A DNA stretch of 64,000 nucleotides from Achatina immaculata (GCA_009760885.1 CM019704.1:10748303-10812302); one strand, 5' to 3'. Shown: positions 53,801-56,048, numbered from the stretch's first letter. The notes: generated from the sequence alone by a model not told the origin. A program made the numbers and translations.

Positions 53801-56048
53801 AACATACACCTGATTAGTGAAAGAAGAACTATACAATCTTTATAAAATCAAAACTCCCCACAGATGGTCCTTGTGGATTTTTTTTAAATGCCAAAAGACT
53901 TGAAAATTGGTGAAACAAATGCAGACATGACTAACTGATAGAATACCTGGCCGGGGTTGAGGCAGCCTGAAGGCTCTCGGCCTGTCGAACCTAGCCCTTG
54001 AGGAACACTTGTCTTTGATGTCCCACAGTCTGAGTTCCATGGTGTGGTTAAACATCTTCACTAACAACTCCCTGGTCACTGTCACAACCTGGCTGGTATT
54101 GGTTTGTATAACAAAATATATTTTTATTGTCCTTACAACAAGCTAGGAAACTAGAGCAGCACATTAACACCATAAAGCAGGAACAATAAAAGAATATTTC
54201 ATAAAACTTTAGTGGATATAACACTGAAAGCAAAGAGAATACTGGACTGACACAATCCTTGTGACACAAGAAACAGACTGGACAAAGAATGTACATGAAA
54301 GAACAACCACATACTGGACTGACATGAACCTTGTGACACAAGAAACAGACTGGACAAAGAATGTACATGAAAGAACAACCACATACTGGACTGACAGGAA
54401 AAAAGTGTTTTTTTAATTTTTCACTTTCTAATAAATCATCTGCTGGGATTTGACATTACAGCATCCTTTGTAGCCAAAAAATATATCTACTTTTTCCACA
54501 TTTTCCATGCATCATTATTATTATGAAACATTGTAAATTTATTGTGATAATATAACAGCATAACATAAGATTCTCAAATGCAGGTATATTCAGAACACAC
54601 AGTTGTGCATATCTGTTCCCTAGACTTTTAGAACAATGATAACCTTGCTTCTCAGATAAGTCATTATACATTAAAGTTTTTTGTTATATAACAAAATTAA
54701 AGCTTTTCAGATATGCTGTTAAATGTTACTTGTATCTTCTGCTTTTTATCTGCCTCCATGCAGTTATTTGTTTGTTATTCATTTTTTTTTTTTATTATTT
54801 CTTACTTTTGTTGCCCTAAGAATATAAAAACCTAAAAATTTCATTACATGTTCTTGTTACAAATTCAAGCTTGTTCCTACTATTTGAACCTCTAAAAAAA
54901 TGTCCACAGTACAAACCTATGTGCCCAAGCCAGCCAGGTGATGTCTCCTTCCTGCCACTTGAACCTCTAACAAAATACTCACAGTACAAACCTATGTGCC
55001 CAAGCCAGCCAAGTGATGTCTCCTTCCTGCCACTTGAACCTCTAACAAAATACTCACAGTACAAACCTATGTGCCCAAGCCAGCCAAGTGATGTCTCCTT
55101 CCTGCCACTTGAACCTCTAAAAAAATGTCCACATTACAAACCTATGTGCCCAAGCCAGCCAAGTGATGTCTCCTTCCTGCCACTTGAACCTCTAACAAAA
55201 TACTCACAGTACAAACCTATGTGCCCAAGCCAGCCAAGTGATGTCTCCTTCCTGCCACTTGAACCTCTAACAAAATACTCACAGTACAAACCTATGTGCC
55301 CAAGCCAGCCAAGTGATGTCTCCTTCCTGCCACTTGAACCTCTAACAAAATACTCACAGTACAAACCTATGTGCCCAAGCCAGCCAAGTGATGTCTCCTT
55401 CCTGCCACTGAACCTCTAACAAAATACTCACAGTACAAACCTATGTGCCCAAGCCAGCCAAGTGATGTCTCCTTCCTGCCACTTGAACCTCTAACAAAAT
55501 ACTCACAGTACAAACCTATGTGCCCAAGCCAGCCAAGTGATGTCTCCTTCCTGCCACTTGAACCTCTAAAAAAAATGTCCACATTACAAACCTATGAGCC
55601 CAAGCCAGCCAAGTGATGTCTCCTTCCTGCCACTTGAACCTCTAAAAAAATGTCCACATTACAAACCTATATGCCCAAGCCAGCCAAGTGATGTCTCCTT
55701 CCTGCCACTTGAACCTCTAACAAAATACTCACAGTACAAACCTATGTGCCCAAGCCAGCCAGGTGATGTCTCCTTCCTGCCACTTGAACCTCTAACAAAA
55801 TACTCACAGTACAAACCTATGTGCCCAAGCCAGCCAGGTGATGTCTCCTTCCTGCCATGTTTTGACTACCCTAGCTTCATATCTTTCCATGTAAATCTTG
55901 CAAGCCAACCCATAGGTGACTACATCCACCCTAACAGGTTCATCCTCTGGCAGCAGGCAGTATTCCAGATGGTAATAGTTCTGAGCACGAGGGGCATCCA
56001 ATACGCGTTTAGTTAATGCATCTTTCAGGTCAGACTGGTCATCTGGTA
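1423..56048 (-). CDS. CFAP92: CFAP92/KIAA1257-like cilia and flagella protein gene; 21 exons visible, open at both ends
   Basis: Whole-gene entry. The 21 exons listed separately join in phase into about 1,109 codons without a stop. Approximate residues of the visible part: 1-126 match what I know of DUF4550 ([12 protein letters not shown], then WDIKDK and [12 protein letters not shown]); 127-260 are a low-complexity lysine-rich linker; 260-485 form a C2-like domain ([43 protein letters not shown]); 485-730 are a conserved globular part ([40 protein letters not shown]); 730-1109 are the C-terminal region. CFAP92 proteins are named after axonemal FAP proteins, so a ciliary role is inferred from family knowledge, not shown here. 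The start codon lies above 56048 and the stop below 1423, both unseen. Three exons exist in duplicate. Family assignment rests on memory of the domain, without a search. Confidence 0.72.
1765..2047 (-). mobile_element. tRNA-derived SINE
   Basis: Read on the minus strand, the head (2046-1985) looks like a tRNA gene: an A-box-like TTAACTGAGTGGTTGG and a B box GGTTCAAGCCC (2001-1991). A GC-richer body follows, and it ends in TTTTACCTTTTACC repeats near 1766. No protein is expected; such elements are moved by a LINE partner. The family was not identified. Confidence 0.65.
2369..3350 (+). mobile_element. internally deleted Tc1/mariner-superfamily element with 30-bp TIRs
   Basis: Inverted ends CAGGGTCC(A/G)GCATAAAGCA... 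match over about 30 bp with one mismatch, flanked by TA at 2367-2368 and 3351-3352. An ATG at 2483 opens a helix-turn-helix region ([20 protein letters not shown], then [28 protein letters not shown]) with a +1 frameshift near 2630. The C-terminal part at 2823-3090 keeps [16 protein letters not shown], the second catalytic Asp block. The region between, with the first Asp, is deleted. It resembles the DUF4817-type transposases common in arthropods. Confidence 0.85.
3565..3827 (-). mobile_element. RTE LINE 3'-end fragment
   Basis: A ~260-bp 5'-truncated copy of the RTE family at 12223-14775, recognised by the shared 3' terminus (TTTGCATTTCCCTTG, CAGATCATCAACGATGTCTT). The CATTCATTCATT run at 3568 is its microsatellite-like 3' tail. 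Confidence 0.75.
3870..4019 (-). CDS. CFAP92: exon 20 of CFAP92-like gene
   Basis: 150 nt with acceptor TTTCTGTTTTCAG and donor GTCAG|GTATTT. It encodes [20 protein letters not shown] and [21 protein letters not shown]+G and AG+G junctions give Lys and Arg with the neighbouring exons. Confidence 0.82.
4231..4852 (+). mobile_element. internally deleted mariner element
   Basis: Inverted ends TATGAGGTGTGTGTAAAAAG and TATGTGGTGTGTCTAAAAAG. The remains carry an N-terminal piece ([23 protein letters not shown], in broken frames at 4450-4520), then a C-terminal piece [14 protein letters not shown] with [17 protein letters not shown] near 4590-4760. The catalytic middle is missing, so it is non-autonomous. 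Confidence 0.78.
4853..5882. other. intron tract, nothing recognised
   Basis: Intron between exons 19 and 20. Short open frames overlap on both strands, but none has coding character, splice framing or a repeat structure. Confidence 0.5.
5883..6076 (-). CDS. CFAP92: exon 19 of CFAP92-like gene
   Basis: 194 nt with acceptor TTGTACATAAG and donor ATTAA|GTAATT. The frame encodes [20 protein letters not shown], then [18 protein letters not shown]. This frame was chosen over another open frame because it fits the phases of exons 18 and 20. Confidence 0.78.
6476..6668. repeat. 60-bp minisatellite, about 3.2 identical units
   Basis: Three perfect 60-bp units (AGCTTATCAGAGTGTCATCA...) and a partial fourth. 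The surrounding 6077-6475 and 6669-7084 show no feature. Confidence 0.92.
7085..7262. repeat. ~30-bp minisatellite beside the exon 18 donor
   Basis: About six diverged units around CAGCCATGAAAAGATAGCAC, ending 10 bp from the exon 18 donor. The AATCTCTCAG part of the unit weakly resembles the exon end (CCTCTCTGAG), so it may derive from the junction. Confidence 0.85.
7273..7471 (-). CDS. CFAP92: exon 18 of CFAP92-like gene
   Basis: 199 nt with acceptor TTTTTTTACAG and donor AGAGAG|GTTTGT. It encodes [19 protein letters not shown] and [19 protein letters not shown]. Arrays abut both ends: a 26-bp array at the acceptor and a 30-bp array about 10 bp past the donor. Confidence 0.8.
7474..7790. 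repeat. 26-bp minisatellite abutting the exon 18 acceptor
   Basis: About eleven units of GATCTGATTGTACAAAAACC + ACTTCT. On the gene strand each unit is a T-rich run ending in GTACA(A/G), like the true acceptor tract. The first unit merges with the polypyrimidine tract of exon 18. Confidence 0.88.
8150..8305. repeat. ~31-bp degenerate tandem repeat
   Basis: Four to five diverged copies of ATGAGTATATGAAATCTAAG. It lies in the intron between exons 17 and 18. Confidence 0.7.
8342..8517 (-). CDS. CFAP92: exon 17 of CFAP92-like gene
   Basis: 176 nt with acceptor CTCACACACAG and donor GCAAG|GTGACT. It encodes [19 protein letters not shown], then [20 protein letters not shown] and a charged helix ([14 protein letters not shown]). 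AG plus A of exon 18 gives Arg. A CCA-rich simple repeat begins about 35 bp upstream of its acceptor. Confidence 0.82.
8555..8990. repeat. CCA/CAT-rich simple repeat
   Basis: A (CCA)n tract interrupted by CAT, CCT and CAC triplets, with internal larger-scale duplication of blocks such as CACCACTGCCACCACCATCC. Long threonine- or valine-like open frames in it are artefacts of triplet composition. Confidence 0.95.
9004..9796 (-). mobile_element. RTE LINE, 5'-truncated copy 1
   Basis: Encodes the end of the RT (from [10 protein letters not shown]) through the C-terminus with [12 protein letters not shown] and [15 protein letters not shown]. The 3' end (GGACATGCAAAGGAATGAA) abuts a 28-bp array unit, and the truncated 5' end abuts another. 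The coding stretch is open for 251 codons. Confidence 0.88.
9797..11399. repeat. 28-bp minisatellite interrupted by RTE insertions
   Basis: About 57 units of GACTAAATAATGACAACACA + TACACTAA. Remnant units also lie at 8993-9003 (before the first RTE copy) and 14776-14870 (after the third), so the array once ran across the positions where the retroelements now sit. Variants (TATATAATG, GAACTAGG) recur in blocks. Confidence 0.93.
11400..12222 (-). mobile_element. RTE LINE, 5'-truncated copy 2
   Basis: Same family and nearly the same truncation point as copy 1. It extends about 25 bp further 5', into the IPEI-RYADD segment. It stands head to head with copy 3: its 5' end meets copy 3's 5' end at about 12222. 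The 3' tail is (CATT)n on the plus strand. Confidence 0.88.
12223..14775 (+). mobile_element. RTE-clade (BovB-like) LINE, partial endonuclease + reverse transcriptase + C-terminus
   Basis: One intact 819-codon frame from the internal ATG at 12308. It begins inside the APE endonuclease ([29 protein letters not shown], residues 1-105). RT follows at about 300-640, with [11 protein letters not shown] (first catalytic Asp), [16 protein letters not shown] and [11 protein letters not shown]-terminal domain ends in a basic [16 protein letters not shown] motif. The frame stays open ~70 nt upstream of the ATG, then meets unrelated sequence, so the 5' end is truncated. The protein ends GHANE just before the (GAAT)n tail. 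It looks strikingly like vertebrate BovB/CFDP2 sequences in the endonuclease. It is recent, to judge by the undamaged frame. Confidence 0.9.
15239..15399 (-). CDS. CFAP92: exon 16, downstream copy (duplicated)
   Basis: Second copy of exon 16, in the other unit of the 1.5-kb tandem duplication. Splice sites and coding sequence match the upstream copy. It is the copy nearer to exon 17 and joins it in phase 0 (Ile then Lys-Gln-Val). Confidence 0.68.
15640..16145. repeat. ~54-bp minisatellite (also at 17144-17648)
   Basis: About ten units built on CTGTGCTACCATTCTTACAA, with diverged copies (ATTCCTACAAACAATATAT) on the low side. The second copy at 17144-17648 comes from the 1.5-kb duplication. 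Confidence 0.9.
16740..16900 (-). CDS. CFAP92: exon 16, upstream copy (duplicated)
   Basis: 161 nt encoding [20 protein letters not shown] and [18 protein letters not shown], with acceptor TTTTTATGCAG and donor ATATT|GTTAGT. The other copy, 1,501 bp away at 15239-15399, looks identical. At 161 nt, including both would shift the frame. A weaker donor 27 nt downstream (TGCAG|GTCTTA) is also in phase. Confidence 0.68.
17649..18276 (-). mobile_element. Penelope-like element, RT C-terminal fragment
   Basis: On the minus strand, broken frames resemble the end of a Penelope [34 protein letters not shown], and [19 protein letters not shown], like the usual YSQALRLRRICS-DF-RGYP series. The part at 17649-18104 is repeated at 16146-16588. 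It faces the GIY-YIG fragment at 18277-18610 in the opposite orientation. Confidence 0.6.
18277..18610 (+). mobile_element. Penelope-like element, GIY-YIG endonuclease fragment
   Basis: The frame shows [20 protein letters not shown] (the VIY and YIG strands of the GIY-YIG nuclease), [11 protein letters not shown], and [20 protein letters not shown] ending in INNILSFL and a stop. This matches the order of the Penelope C-terminal endonuclease, including the E of LEQ. The conserved Arg of YIGET(G)R is replaced (YIGETSL), so it is probably inactive. Confidence 0.75.
18714..19110. repeat. ~68-bp C-rich minisatellite in Penelope 3' region
   Basis: Six units with CTTCTCTAGCAGCTATCAGG and a C-rich segment of variable length (65-69 bp). 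It lies between the endonuclease stop codon and the element's likely 3' end. Confidence 0.9.
19337..19348 (+). ncRNA. possible hammerhead-like core, weak
   Basis: CTGATGGCGAAA lies in a short pairing context (AAGGGCTGATGGCGAAATAT) ~730 bp after the endonuclease stop. Penelope-like elements are known to carry hammerhead motifs with CUGAUGA and GAAA boxes. Stem II here would be minimal and the CTGATG lacks the canonical following A, so the call is tentative. Confidence 0.2.
19349..19690. other. intron tract with a ~65-bp degenerate doublet
   Basis: Two diverged copies of AACCTGAACCATACAC lie at 19450 and 19518. Nothing else recognised up to exon 15. Confidence 0.5.
19691..19808 (-). CDS. CFAP92: exon 15 of CFAP92-like gene
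   Basis: 118 nt with acceptor ATTCTACACAG and donor GGAAG|GTTGGT. It encodes [20 protein letters not shown] and [18 protein letters not shown]. The final G joins the AA of either exon 16 copy to give Glu. Confidence 0.8.
19865..20080. repeat. ~46-bp minisatellite
   Basis: Four to five units around AAAACAAAAAATCTACTTGT with GATGATTATAGAAGAAT, about 60 bp upstream of the exon 15 acceptor. Confidence 0.85.
20286..20467 (-). CDS. CFAP92: exon 14 of CFAP92-like gene
   Basis: 182 nt with acceptor TTTTCTTCCAG and donor CACCAG|GTAACA. It encodes [20 protein letters not shown], then [20 protein letters not shown]. Its acceptor and first ~16 nt are copied into the 51-bp array directly upstream in the intron. 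Confidence 0.83.
20468..20695. repeat. 51-bp minisatellite built on the exon 14 acceptor junction
   Basis: Four to five units of GAAGAAAATCACAGCAGTTA... ending in CAGCACATGCACATCTA. The last ~16 nt copy the first coding bases of exon 14 (CAGCACACGCACATCT). On the gene strand every unit reads TTCTTCTAG or TTATTCTAG followed by ATGTGC, i.e. a decoy acceptor plus exon start. Confidence 0.92.
20700..21728. other. intron tract, nothing recognised
   Basis: Intron between exons 13 and 14. A short GA run is at 21283-21297. No coding piece, terminal inverted repeat or tandem array was seen. Confidence 0.5.
21729..21871 (-). CDS. CFAP92: exon 13 of CFAP92-like gene
   Basis: 143 nt with acceptor TTACTCTTGCAG and donor GTCTG|GTAAAT. 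It encodes [19 protein letters not shown] and [19 protein letters not shown]. The phase fits both neighbours (G+AT = Asp to exon 14). Confidence 0.82.
22146..23190 (-). pseudogene. mariner (DD34D) transposase, three lesions
   Basis: The footprint runs from [20 protein letters not shown] (start at 23190) to a C-terminal [16 protein letters not shown]. The catalytic residues are present: [21 protein letters not shown] and [10 protein letters not shown], with 34 residues between the second and third Asp, the mariner spacing. Damage: a frameshift near 23095 and a TGA just after it (Trp position in the HTH region), then a TAA after [10 protein letters not shown] near 22277. The central 239 codons are undamaged. 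Terminal inverted repeats could not be matched confidently. Confidence 0.88.
23277..24335. repeat. 31-bp minisatellite, ~33 units
   Basis: Units of TTGTATTTTAACAATATATG + TTGTCTGACTG. Variants with AATACAAGCTG and with TTTTAGCAA occur in runs and alternations, pointing to local block duplications. It starts just beyond the mariner copy. Confidence 0.93.
24608..24768 (-). CDS. CFAP92: exon 12 of CFAP92-like gene
   Basis: 161 nt with acceptor TGTGTGTCCTGCAG and donor TCTAT|GTAAGT. It encodes [20 protein letters not shown], then [19 protein letters not shown]. This begins the conserved C-terminal globular part. AT plus the A of exon 13 gives Ile. Confidence 0.8.
24769..25224. other. intron tract, nothing recognised
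   Basis: AT-rich intron sequence between exon 12 and the 49-bp array. No feature seen. Confidence 0.5.
25225..25570. repeat. 49-bp minisatellite, ~7 units
   Basis: Units of CCTTGATCTTTCAGTCTGAC + CTTAATCCCGCTCTAAACC... with few substitutions. Confidence 0.92.
25665..26418. repeat. 73-bp minisatellite built on the exon 11 donor junction
   Basis: About eleven units. Each holds CAACCTACCTCTATATTTGT, the reverse complement of the exon 11 end plus donor (ACAAATATAGAG|GTAGGTTG), and TATAAACTCTTTAGC, a diverged form of the exon bases just upstream (TATGTAATTATTAGC). The exon proper is the unit at the high-coordinate end. On the gene strand the array therefore holds about ten decoy donors. Confidence 0.93.
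26419..26549 (-). CDS. CFAP92: exon 11 of CFAP92-like gene
   Basis: 131 nt with acceptor TATATCTCCAG and donor ATAGAG|GTAGGT. It encodes [20 protein letters not shown] and [18 protein letters not shown]. The end of the exon and its donor form part of the 73-bp repeat unit filling 25665-26418. Phase 0 at the donor joins exon 12 at Cys. Confidence 0.78.
26582..26760. repeat. 27-bp minisatellite (ATC-rich)
   Basis: About six units of ATTATCATTATCACTGTCAT + TGTAATC, 30 bp upstream of the exon 11 acceptor. Confidence 0.92.
26761..27492. other. intron tract with a 37-bp doublet
   Basis: AAAAAGTAAGCTAGTAATAA is repeated at about 26820 and 26857. Otherwise unremarkable. Confidence 0.5.
27493..28300 (+). 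mobile_element. LINE relic (RTE-like RT end and C-terminus)
   Basis: Starts at [20 protein letters not shown] (the YADD box as YADE), continues with [32 protein letters not shown], then after a stop at 27845 FYGCEA and [20 protein letters not shown], and frame-broken basic C-terminal sequence to [10 protein letters not shown]. It ends with AACTGAATTGAATAG, a probable tail. A different family from the 12223-14775 element. Multiple stops; inactive. Confidence 0.75.
28502..29894 (-). mobile_element. degenerate mariner element with internal minisatellite
   Basis: The ends GGGCGAGTCAAAATGTGACC (28503) and, inverted, GGGTGAGGCAAAAAGTAACC (29894) pair as TIRs. On the minus strand a decayed transposase shows LQHDN (second Asp block) and [20 protein letters not shown], where the third catalytic Asp (APSD in relatives) is Asn or absent. 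A tandem array at 29070-29340 sits inside. Inactive. Confidence 0.75.
29070..29340. repeat. 49-bp then 24-bp minisatellite inside a mariner relic
   Basis: Four units of TTGCTGACTTGTTTTGTTTC + AGCATTCATGTCCAATGACTACACATCCC, then four 24-bp units (TTGCTGCCAATGGCTACACA...) that keep only the end of the longer unit. Confidence 0.92.
29992..30201 (-). CDS. CFAP92: exon 10 of CFAP92-like gene (end of C2-like domain)
   Basis: 210 nt with acceptor TTTTATGATTAG and donor GGCCAG|GTATTC. It encodes [19 protein letters not shown], then [20 protein letters not shown] and a glycine-rich loop. Reading through the donor reaches a stop quickly, supporting the splice site. G+TT with exon 11 gives Val. Confidence 0.82.
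30202..31011. other. intron tract, nothing recognised
   Basis: Intron between exons 9 and 10. Contains a poly-C run at 30990-31003. Nothing else identified. Confidence 0.5.
31012..31533. repeat. 74-bp minisatellite built on the exon 9 donor junction
   Basis: Seven units. Each contains CTCTCTACAGACTTACTTTA + CACAGTCCCAACATTA, nearly the same as the true junction at 31515-31555 (ACTTACTTT|CTACAGTCCCAACATTA). On the gene strand that is about 20 nt of exon end plus AAA|GTAAGT donor. All copies lie on the intron side of exon 9. Confidence 0.94.
31534..31695 (-). CDS. CFAP92: exon 9 of CFAP92-like gene (C2-like domain core)
   Basis: 162 nt with acceptor TTCATTTGCTCAG and donor AGAAA|GTAAGT. It encodes [20 protein letters not shown] and [15 protein letters not shown]. 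The [10 protein letters not shown] strand with acidic residues is the best C2 hallmark in the gene. Its last ~20 nt plus the donor are copied into a 74-bp array in the following intron. Confidence 0.85.
31755..31930. repeat. 34-40-bp minisatellite near exon 9 acceptor
   Basis: Four to five units of ATAACTAGTTCTTGCTACAA / GATATTAACGGT with length variants. Confidence 0.85.
32020..32535. repeat. 39-bp minisatellite with 78-bp higher-order pattern
   Basis: Thirteen units of CATAAACATAACTGCTGCTG + TTTTTGTGAAAACATGCAC. From unit 3 on, CATAACTGCTGCTG units alternate with CACAGCTACTG, CACACCTG or CACATCTG units, giving a dimeric higher-order repeat. Open frames across it on both strands are length artefacts (39 = 13 codons). 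Confidence 0.94.
32670..32870. repeat. compound CT/GT/GA microsatellites
   Basis: (CT)n, (GT)n and (GA)n runs separated by ACTGCTCCATGGACAAGTAC, the core of the neighbouring 47-bp array. Confidence 0.92.
32875..33535. repeat. 47-bp minisatellite, ~14 units
   Basis: Units of GTTGTTATAAAGCAGACTGC + TTCATGGACAAGTACAAACCTTGCTAG. The variant units ATAATGAAG and ATAAAGCAG segregate by position. Single units with GA runs inserted are at 32735 and 32880. Confidence 0.94.
33845..34300. repeat. 26-bp minisatellite (also at 35468-35925)
   Basis: About fifteen units of GGATGTACAAGCAAGATACA + GACACT with A/T and C/T variants. The second copy comes from the 1,623-bp duplication. A lone unit lies at 43542-43568. 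Confidence 0.93.
34568..35056 (-). mobile_element. LINE RNase H domain fragment, copy 1
   Basis: 162 codons open: [20 protein letters not shown] (the WxPSHxGxxGNExAD signature of RNase H in I/Jockey-type LINEs), then KEGTEME and a Cys/His tail ([19 protein letters not shown]). The earlier RNase H strands and the RT are missing, so it is a 5'-truncated piece of a non-LTR element with C-terminal RNase H. Confidence 0.8.
36191..36679 (-). mobile_element. LINE RNase H domain fragment, copy 2
   Basis: Identical in translation to the fragment at 34568-35056. It arose from the segmental duplication, not from a second insertion, because the flanks match too. Confidence 0.8.
36790..37165. repeat. 43-bp minisatellite, ~8 units
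   Basis: Units of TCCACTTTCATTTCATGAAA + ATCTGATATGATTCTCTTGAATA. The first unit is the edge of the 1,623-bp duplication. Confidence 0.93.
37166..38550. other. intron tract, no recognised gene
   Basis: Includes poly-A/T runs near 37205 and 37490 and a less AT-rich stretch at 38090-38510 with short open frames on both strands. I recognised no domain, TIR or splice-framed exon. The GC-richer part could be an old transposon. Confidence 0.4.
38551..38663 (-). CDS. CFAP92: exon 8 of CFAP92-like gene (C2-like domain)
   Basis: 113 nt with acceptor TTTTTTTGACAG and donor CTTG|GTAAGC. It encodes [17 protein letters not shown] and [13 protein letters not shown]. Its acceptor and first bases resemble the repeat units of the array directly upstream (38664-38960). 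Confidence 0.82.
38664..38960. repeat. ~30-bp minisatellite resembling the exon 8 acceptor junction
   Basis: Eight to nine diverged units of GGAAGATATCTGTTGAAAGA + ACAAATATATA. On the gene strand they read TTTGTTCTTTCAACAG|ATATCTTCC, close to the true TTTTTTTGACAG|ATGCCTTCC of exon 8. The true acceptor is the exon-proximal unit. Confidence 0.85.
39343..40866 (-). pseudogene. LINE reverse transcriptase and C-terminal part
   Basis: RT motifs: [40 protein letters not shown] (first Asp), [20 protein letters not shown], and [11 protein letters not shown] (YADD-like FADD). After MLQNIWK a TAA and a run of eight A lead to a shifted frame with [20 protein letters not shown], then [19 protein letters not shown] and a KGRPK basic end. 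The same break occurs in the truncated copy at 44085-45143. Confidence 0.88.
40832..42196 (-). pseudogene. LINE AP-endonuclease ORF part
   Basis: 454 codons. Endonuclease motifs: [20 protein letters not shown] (N at start), [19 protein letters not shown] (catalytic E), [23 protein letters not shown] (D/N pair), and [17 protein letters not shown] (SDH). Basic linker follows. The frame ends at 40832, where a one-base indel separates it from the RT frame (overlap TQNGQLVS / [10 protein letters not shown]). Confidence 0.88.
42400..42510. repeat. ~29-bp short tandem repeat
   Basis: Three to four units of ATAATCTAGACTTATTACAT + GGACCTAC. The LINE's high-side target duplication overlaps its first unit. 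Confidence 0.75.
42530..42705 (-). mobile_element. tRNA-derived SINE, second family or relic
   Basis: On the minus strand GGGTTCGAACCC (42663-42652) is a perfect B box, preceded by a tRNA-like head (TTAAATGCAGCTTATTAAGC). The body continues to about 42530. Different from the SINE at 1765-2047. Confidence 0.5.
42872..43061 (-). CDS. CFAP92: exon 7 of CFAP92-like gene (start of C2-like domain)
   Basis: 190 nt with acceptor GTAATTTCACAG and donor CAGAA|GTGAGT. It encodes [20 protein letters not shown], then [20 protein letters not shown]. The alternating hydrophobic [12 protein letters not shown] is a first beta-strand of a C2-type fold. AA plus the A of exon 8 gives Lys. Confidence 0.82.
43062..44073. 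other. intron tract with poly-G and a stray minisatellite unit
   Basis: A G run of about 14 lies at 43380-43394. 43542-43568 matches one unit of the 26-bp array at 33845. Otherwise no feature recognised. Confidence 0.55.
44085..45143 (-). mobile_element. 5'-truncated copy of the 39205-42397 LINE family
   Basis: Flanked by an 11-bp target duplication AACCCAAGACT at 44074-44084 and 45144-45154. It begins in the RT at [14 protein letters not shown] and runs to the same (GA)n-tailed 3' end. It differs from the long copy by scattered substitutions and a short deletion ([12 protein letters not shown] becomes [10 protein letters not shown]). Shares the TAA and eight-A break. Confidence 0.92.
45290..45418 (-). 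CDS. CFAP92: exon 6 of CFAP92-like gene (intact copy)
   Basis: 129 nt with acceptor TTATACACAG and donor TGGTG|GTGAGT. It encodes [18 protein letters not shown], then [20 protein letters not shown]. Phase 1 at both ends. It sits in the downstream unit of a tandem duplication; the upstream copy at 46815-46942 is frameshifted. Confidence 0.78.
45753..46630. mobile_element. TIR element, possibly piggyBac-type, first copy
   Basis: The ends CTCTTTCCACCC are inverted at 45753 and 46630. The left flank is TTAA, the right flank TTCA, compatible with a decayed TTAA target. CpG-rich subterminal sequence (GCGGACGTTA twice) at the left. Interior open frames are short and unrecognised. No transposase was seen, so non-autonomous. 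Confidence 0.55.
46815..46942 (-). pseudogene. CFAP92: exon 6, upstream duplicate with one base missing (frameshifted)
   Basis: Copy of exon 6 in the upstream unit of the 1.52-kb duplication. The A-run in the linker (minus strand) has six A instead of seven, so the copy is 128 nt and its frame is lost after DKDL. Splice sites are intact. If it were spliced in, the protein would be truncated. The change may be a true mutation or a homopolymer sequencing error. Confidence 0.6.
47277..48152. mobile_element. TIR element, second copy by duplication
   Basis: Same element as 45753-46630, carried in the second unit of the 1.52-kb duplication; not an independent insertion. Confidence 0.55.
48403..48503 (-). 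CDS. CFAP92: exon 5 of CFAP92-like gene
   Basis: 101 nt with acceptor TTGTCACACAG and donor CCAG|GTAAAG. It encodes [19 protein letters not shown] and then [13 protein letters not shown], the start of a lysine-rich linker. The final G joins the AA of exon 6 to give Glu. Confidence 0.75.
48575..48860. repeat. ~36-bp minisatellite
   Basis: Eight units of ACATGATTGTTACAATGTCC + ATCTGTCTCAATGTTG, 70 bp upstream of the exon 5 acceptor. Confidence 0.9.
48995..49400. repeat. 51-bp minisatellite, ~8 units
   Basis: Units of TCTGATATCTACGACTTCCA + TGAACAGAATGAATGTTGACACTATCATTTT. About four more units recur at 49974-50195 through the 0.8-kb duplication. Confidence 0.92.
49156..50803. repeat. 0.82-kb tandem duplication
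   Basis: 49156-49973 and 49974-50803 repeat each other, with CCAT at the joints. Each has 51-bp units, a ~50-bp AT-rich array (AATCACAGGTTATATGCTAC) and unique sequence ending in GATTCTCTGCCAT. The second copy has nine extra bases (GCTGAGTAA) near 50769. Confidence 0.9.
51137..51182 (-). CDS. CFAP92: exon 4, downstream copy (duplicated micro-exon)
   Basis: Second copy of the 46-nt micro-exon, lying in the other unit of the 1.26-kb tandem duplication. Splice sites and coding bases appear unchanged. Sequence alone cannot tell which copy is used, or whether one is an assembly artefact. Confidence 0.6.
52393..52438 (-). CDS. CFAP92: exon 4, upstream copy (duplicated micro-exon)
   Basis: 46-nt exon encoding [14 protein letters not shown], with acceptor TGATATAG|ATGG and donor AAAC|GTAAGA. 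It joins exon 3 (G+AT = Asp) and exon 5 (AC+G = Thr). The sequence looks identical to the copy at 51137-51182. At 46 nt, splicing both copies in would shift the frame, so only one can be used per transcript. An alternative acceptor (GTGCAG|TTGCC) is also in phase. Confidence 0.65.
53090..53215 (-). CDS. CFAP92: exon 3 of CFAP92-like gene
   Basis: 126 nt with acceptor CTTTCTTTCAG and donor ACTG|GTATGT. It encodes [18 protein letters not shown] and a basic tail ending PLPSQRKKT. Phase 1 at both ends, so it can be skipped without a frameshift. The breakpoint of the 1.26-kb tandem duplication lies only about 14 bp beyond its donor. Confidence 0.78.
53345..53710. repeat. ~35-bp minisatellite
   Basis: About ten units of GACTCTACAGTCTCTGCCTC + AGATCTAAACTATGT, the last three with CAGCCAGCCTCCACATT instead. 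Confidence 0.9.
53947..54092 (-). CDS. CFAP92: exon 2 of CFAP92-like gene (DUF4550 second half)
   Basis: 146 nt. The acceptor is AATACCAG|CCAGGTT, chosen because it restores phase (AG from exon 1 plus C gives Ser). The donor is CCAG|GTATTC. It encodes [26 protein letters not shown] and [12 protein letters not shown], a basic strand-turn block typical of DUF4550. The polypyrimidine tract is weak (TTTTGTTATACAAACC), so an acceptor 4 nt downstream (CCAG|GTTGTG) is possible, but it breaks the phase. Confidence 0.75.
54235..54400. repeat. ~69-bp tandem repeat, 2.3 units
   Basis: Units start at ATACTGGACTGACATGAACC and include GGACAAAGAATGTACATGAA. It lies between exons 1 and 2. 54401-54892 has no recognised feature. 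Confidence 0.9.
54893..55816. repeat. 75-bp minisatellite built on the exon 1 donor junction
   Basis: Twelve intronic units, the thirteenth being the exon end itself. Each carries ACCTATGTGCCCAAGCCAGC + CA(A/G)GTGATGTCTCCTTCCTGCCA, the reverse complement of the last 42 coding bases and CATAG|GT donor of exon 1, then intron sequence CTTGAACCTCTAACAAAATA. The 75-bp length keeps frames open in several registers, so long translations here are not genes. Confidence 0.95.
55817..56048 (-). CDS. CFAP92: exon 1 of visible CFAP92-like gene (DUF4550 N-terminal half)
   Basis: 232 nt. It enters with one base carried over and leaves with two. The acceptor follows TTTTTCTTACAG; the donor is CATAG|GTTTGT. 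It encodes [20 protein letters not shown] and [14 protein letters not shown], the strand-rich start of DUF4550. Its last 42 nt and its donor are repeated 12 more times in the intron that follows (75-bp array). An upstream exon must exist beyond 56048; I could not find it within the window. Confidence 0.8.
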
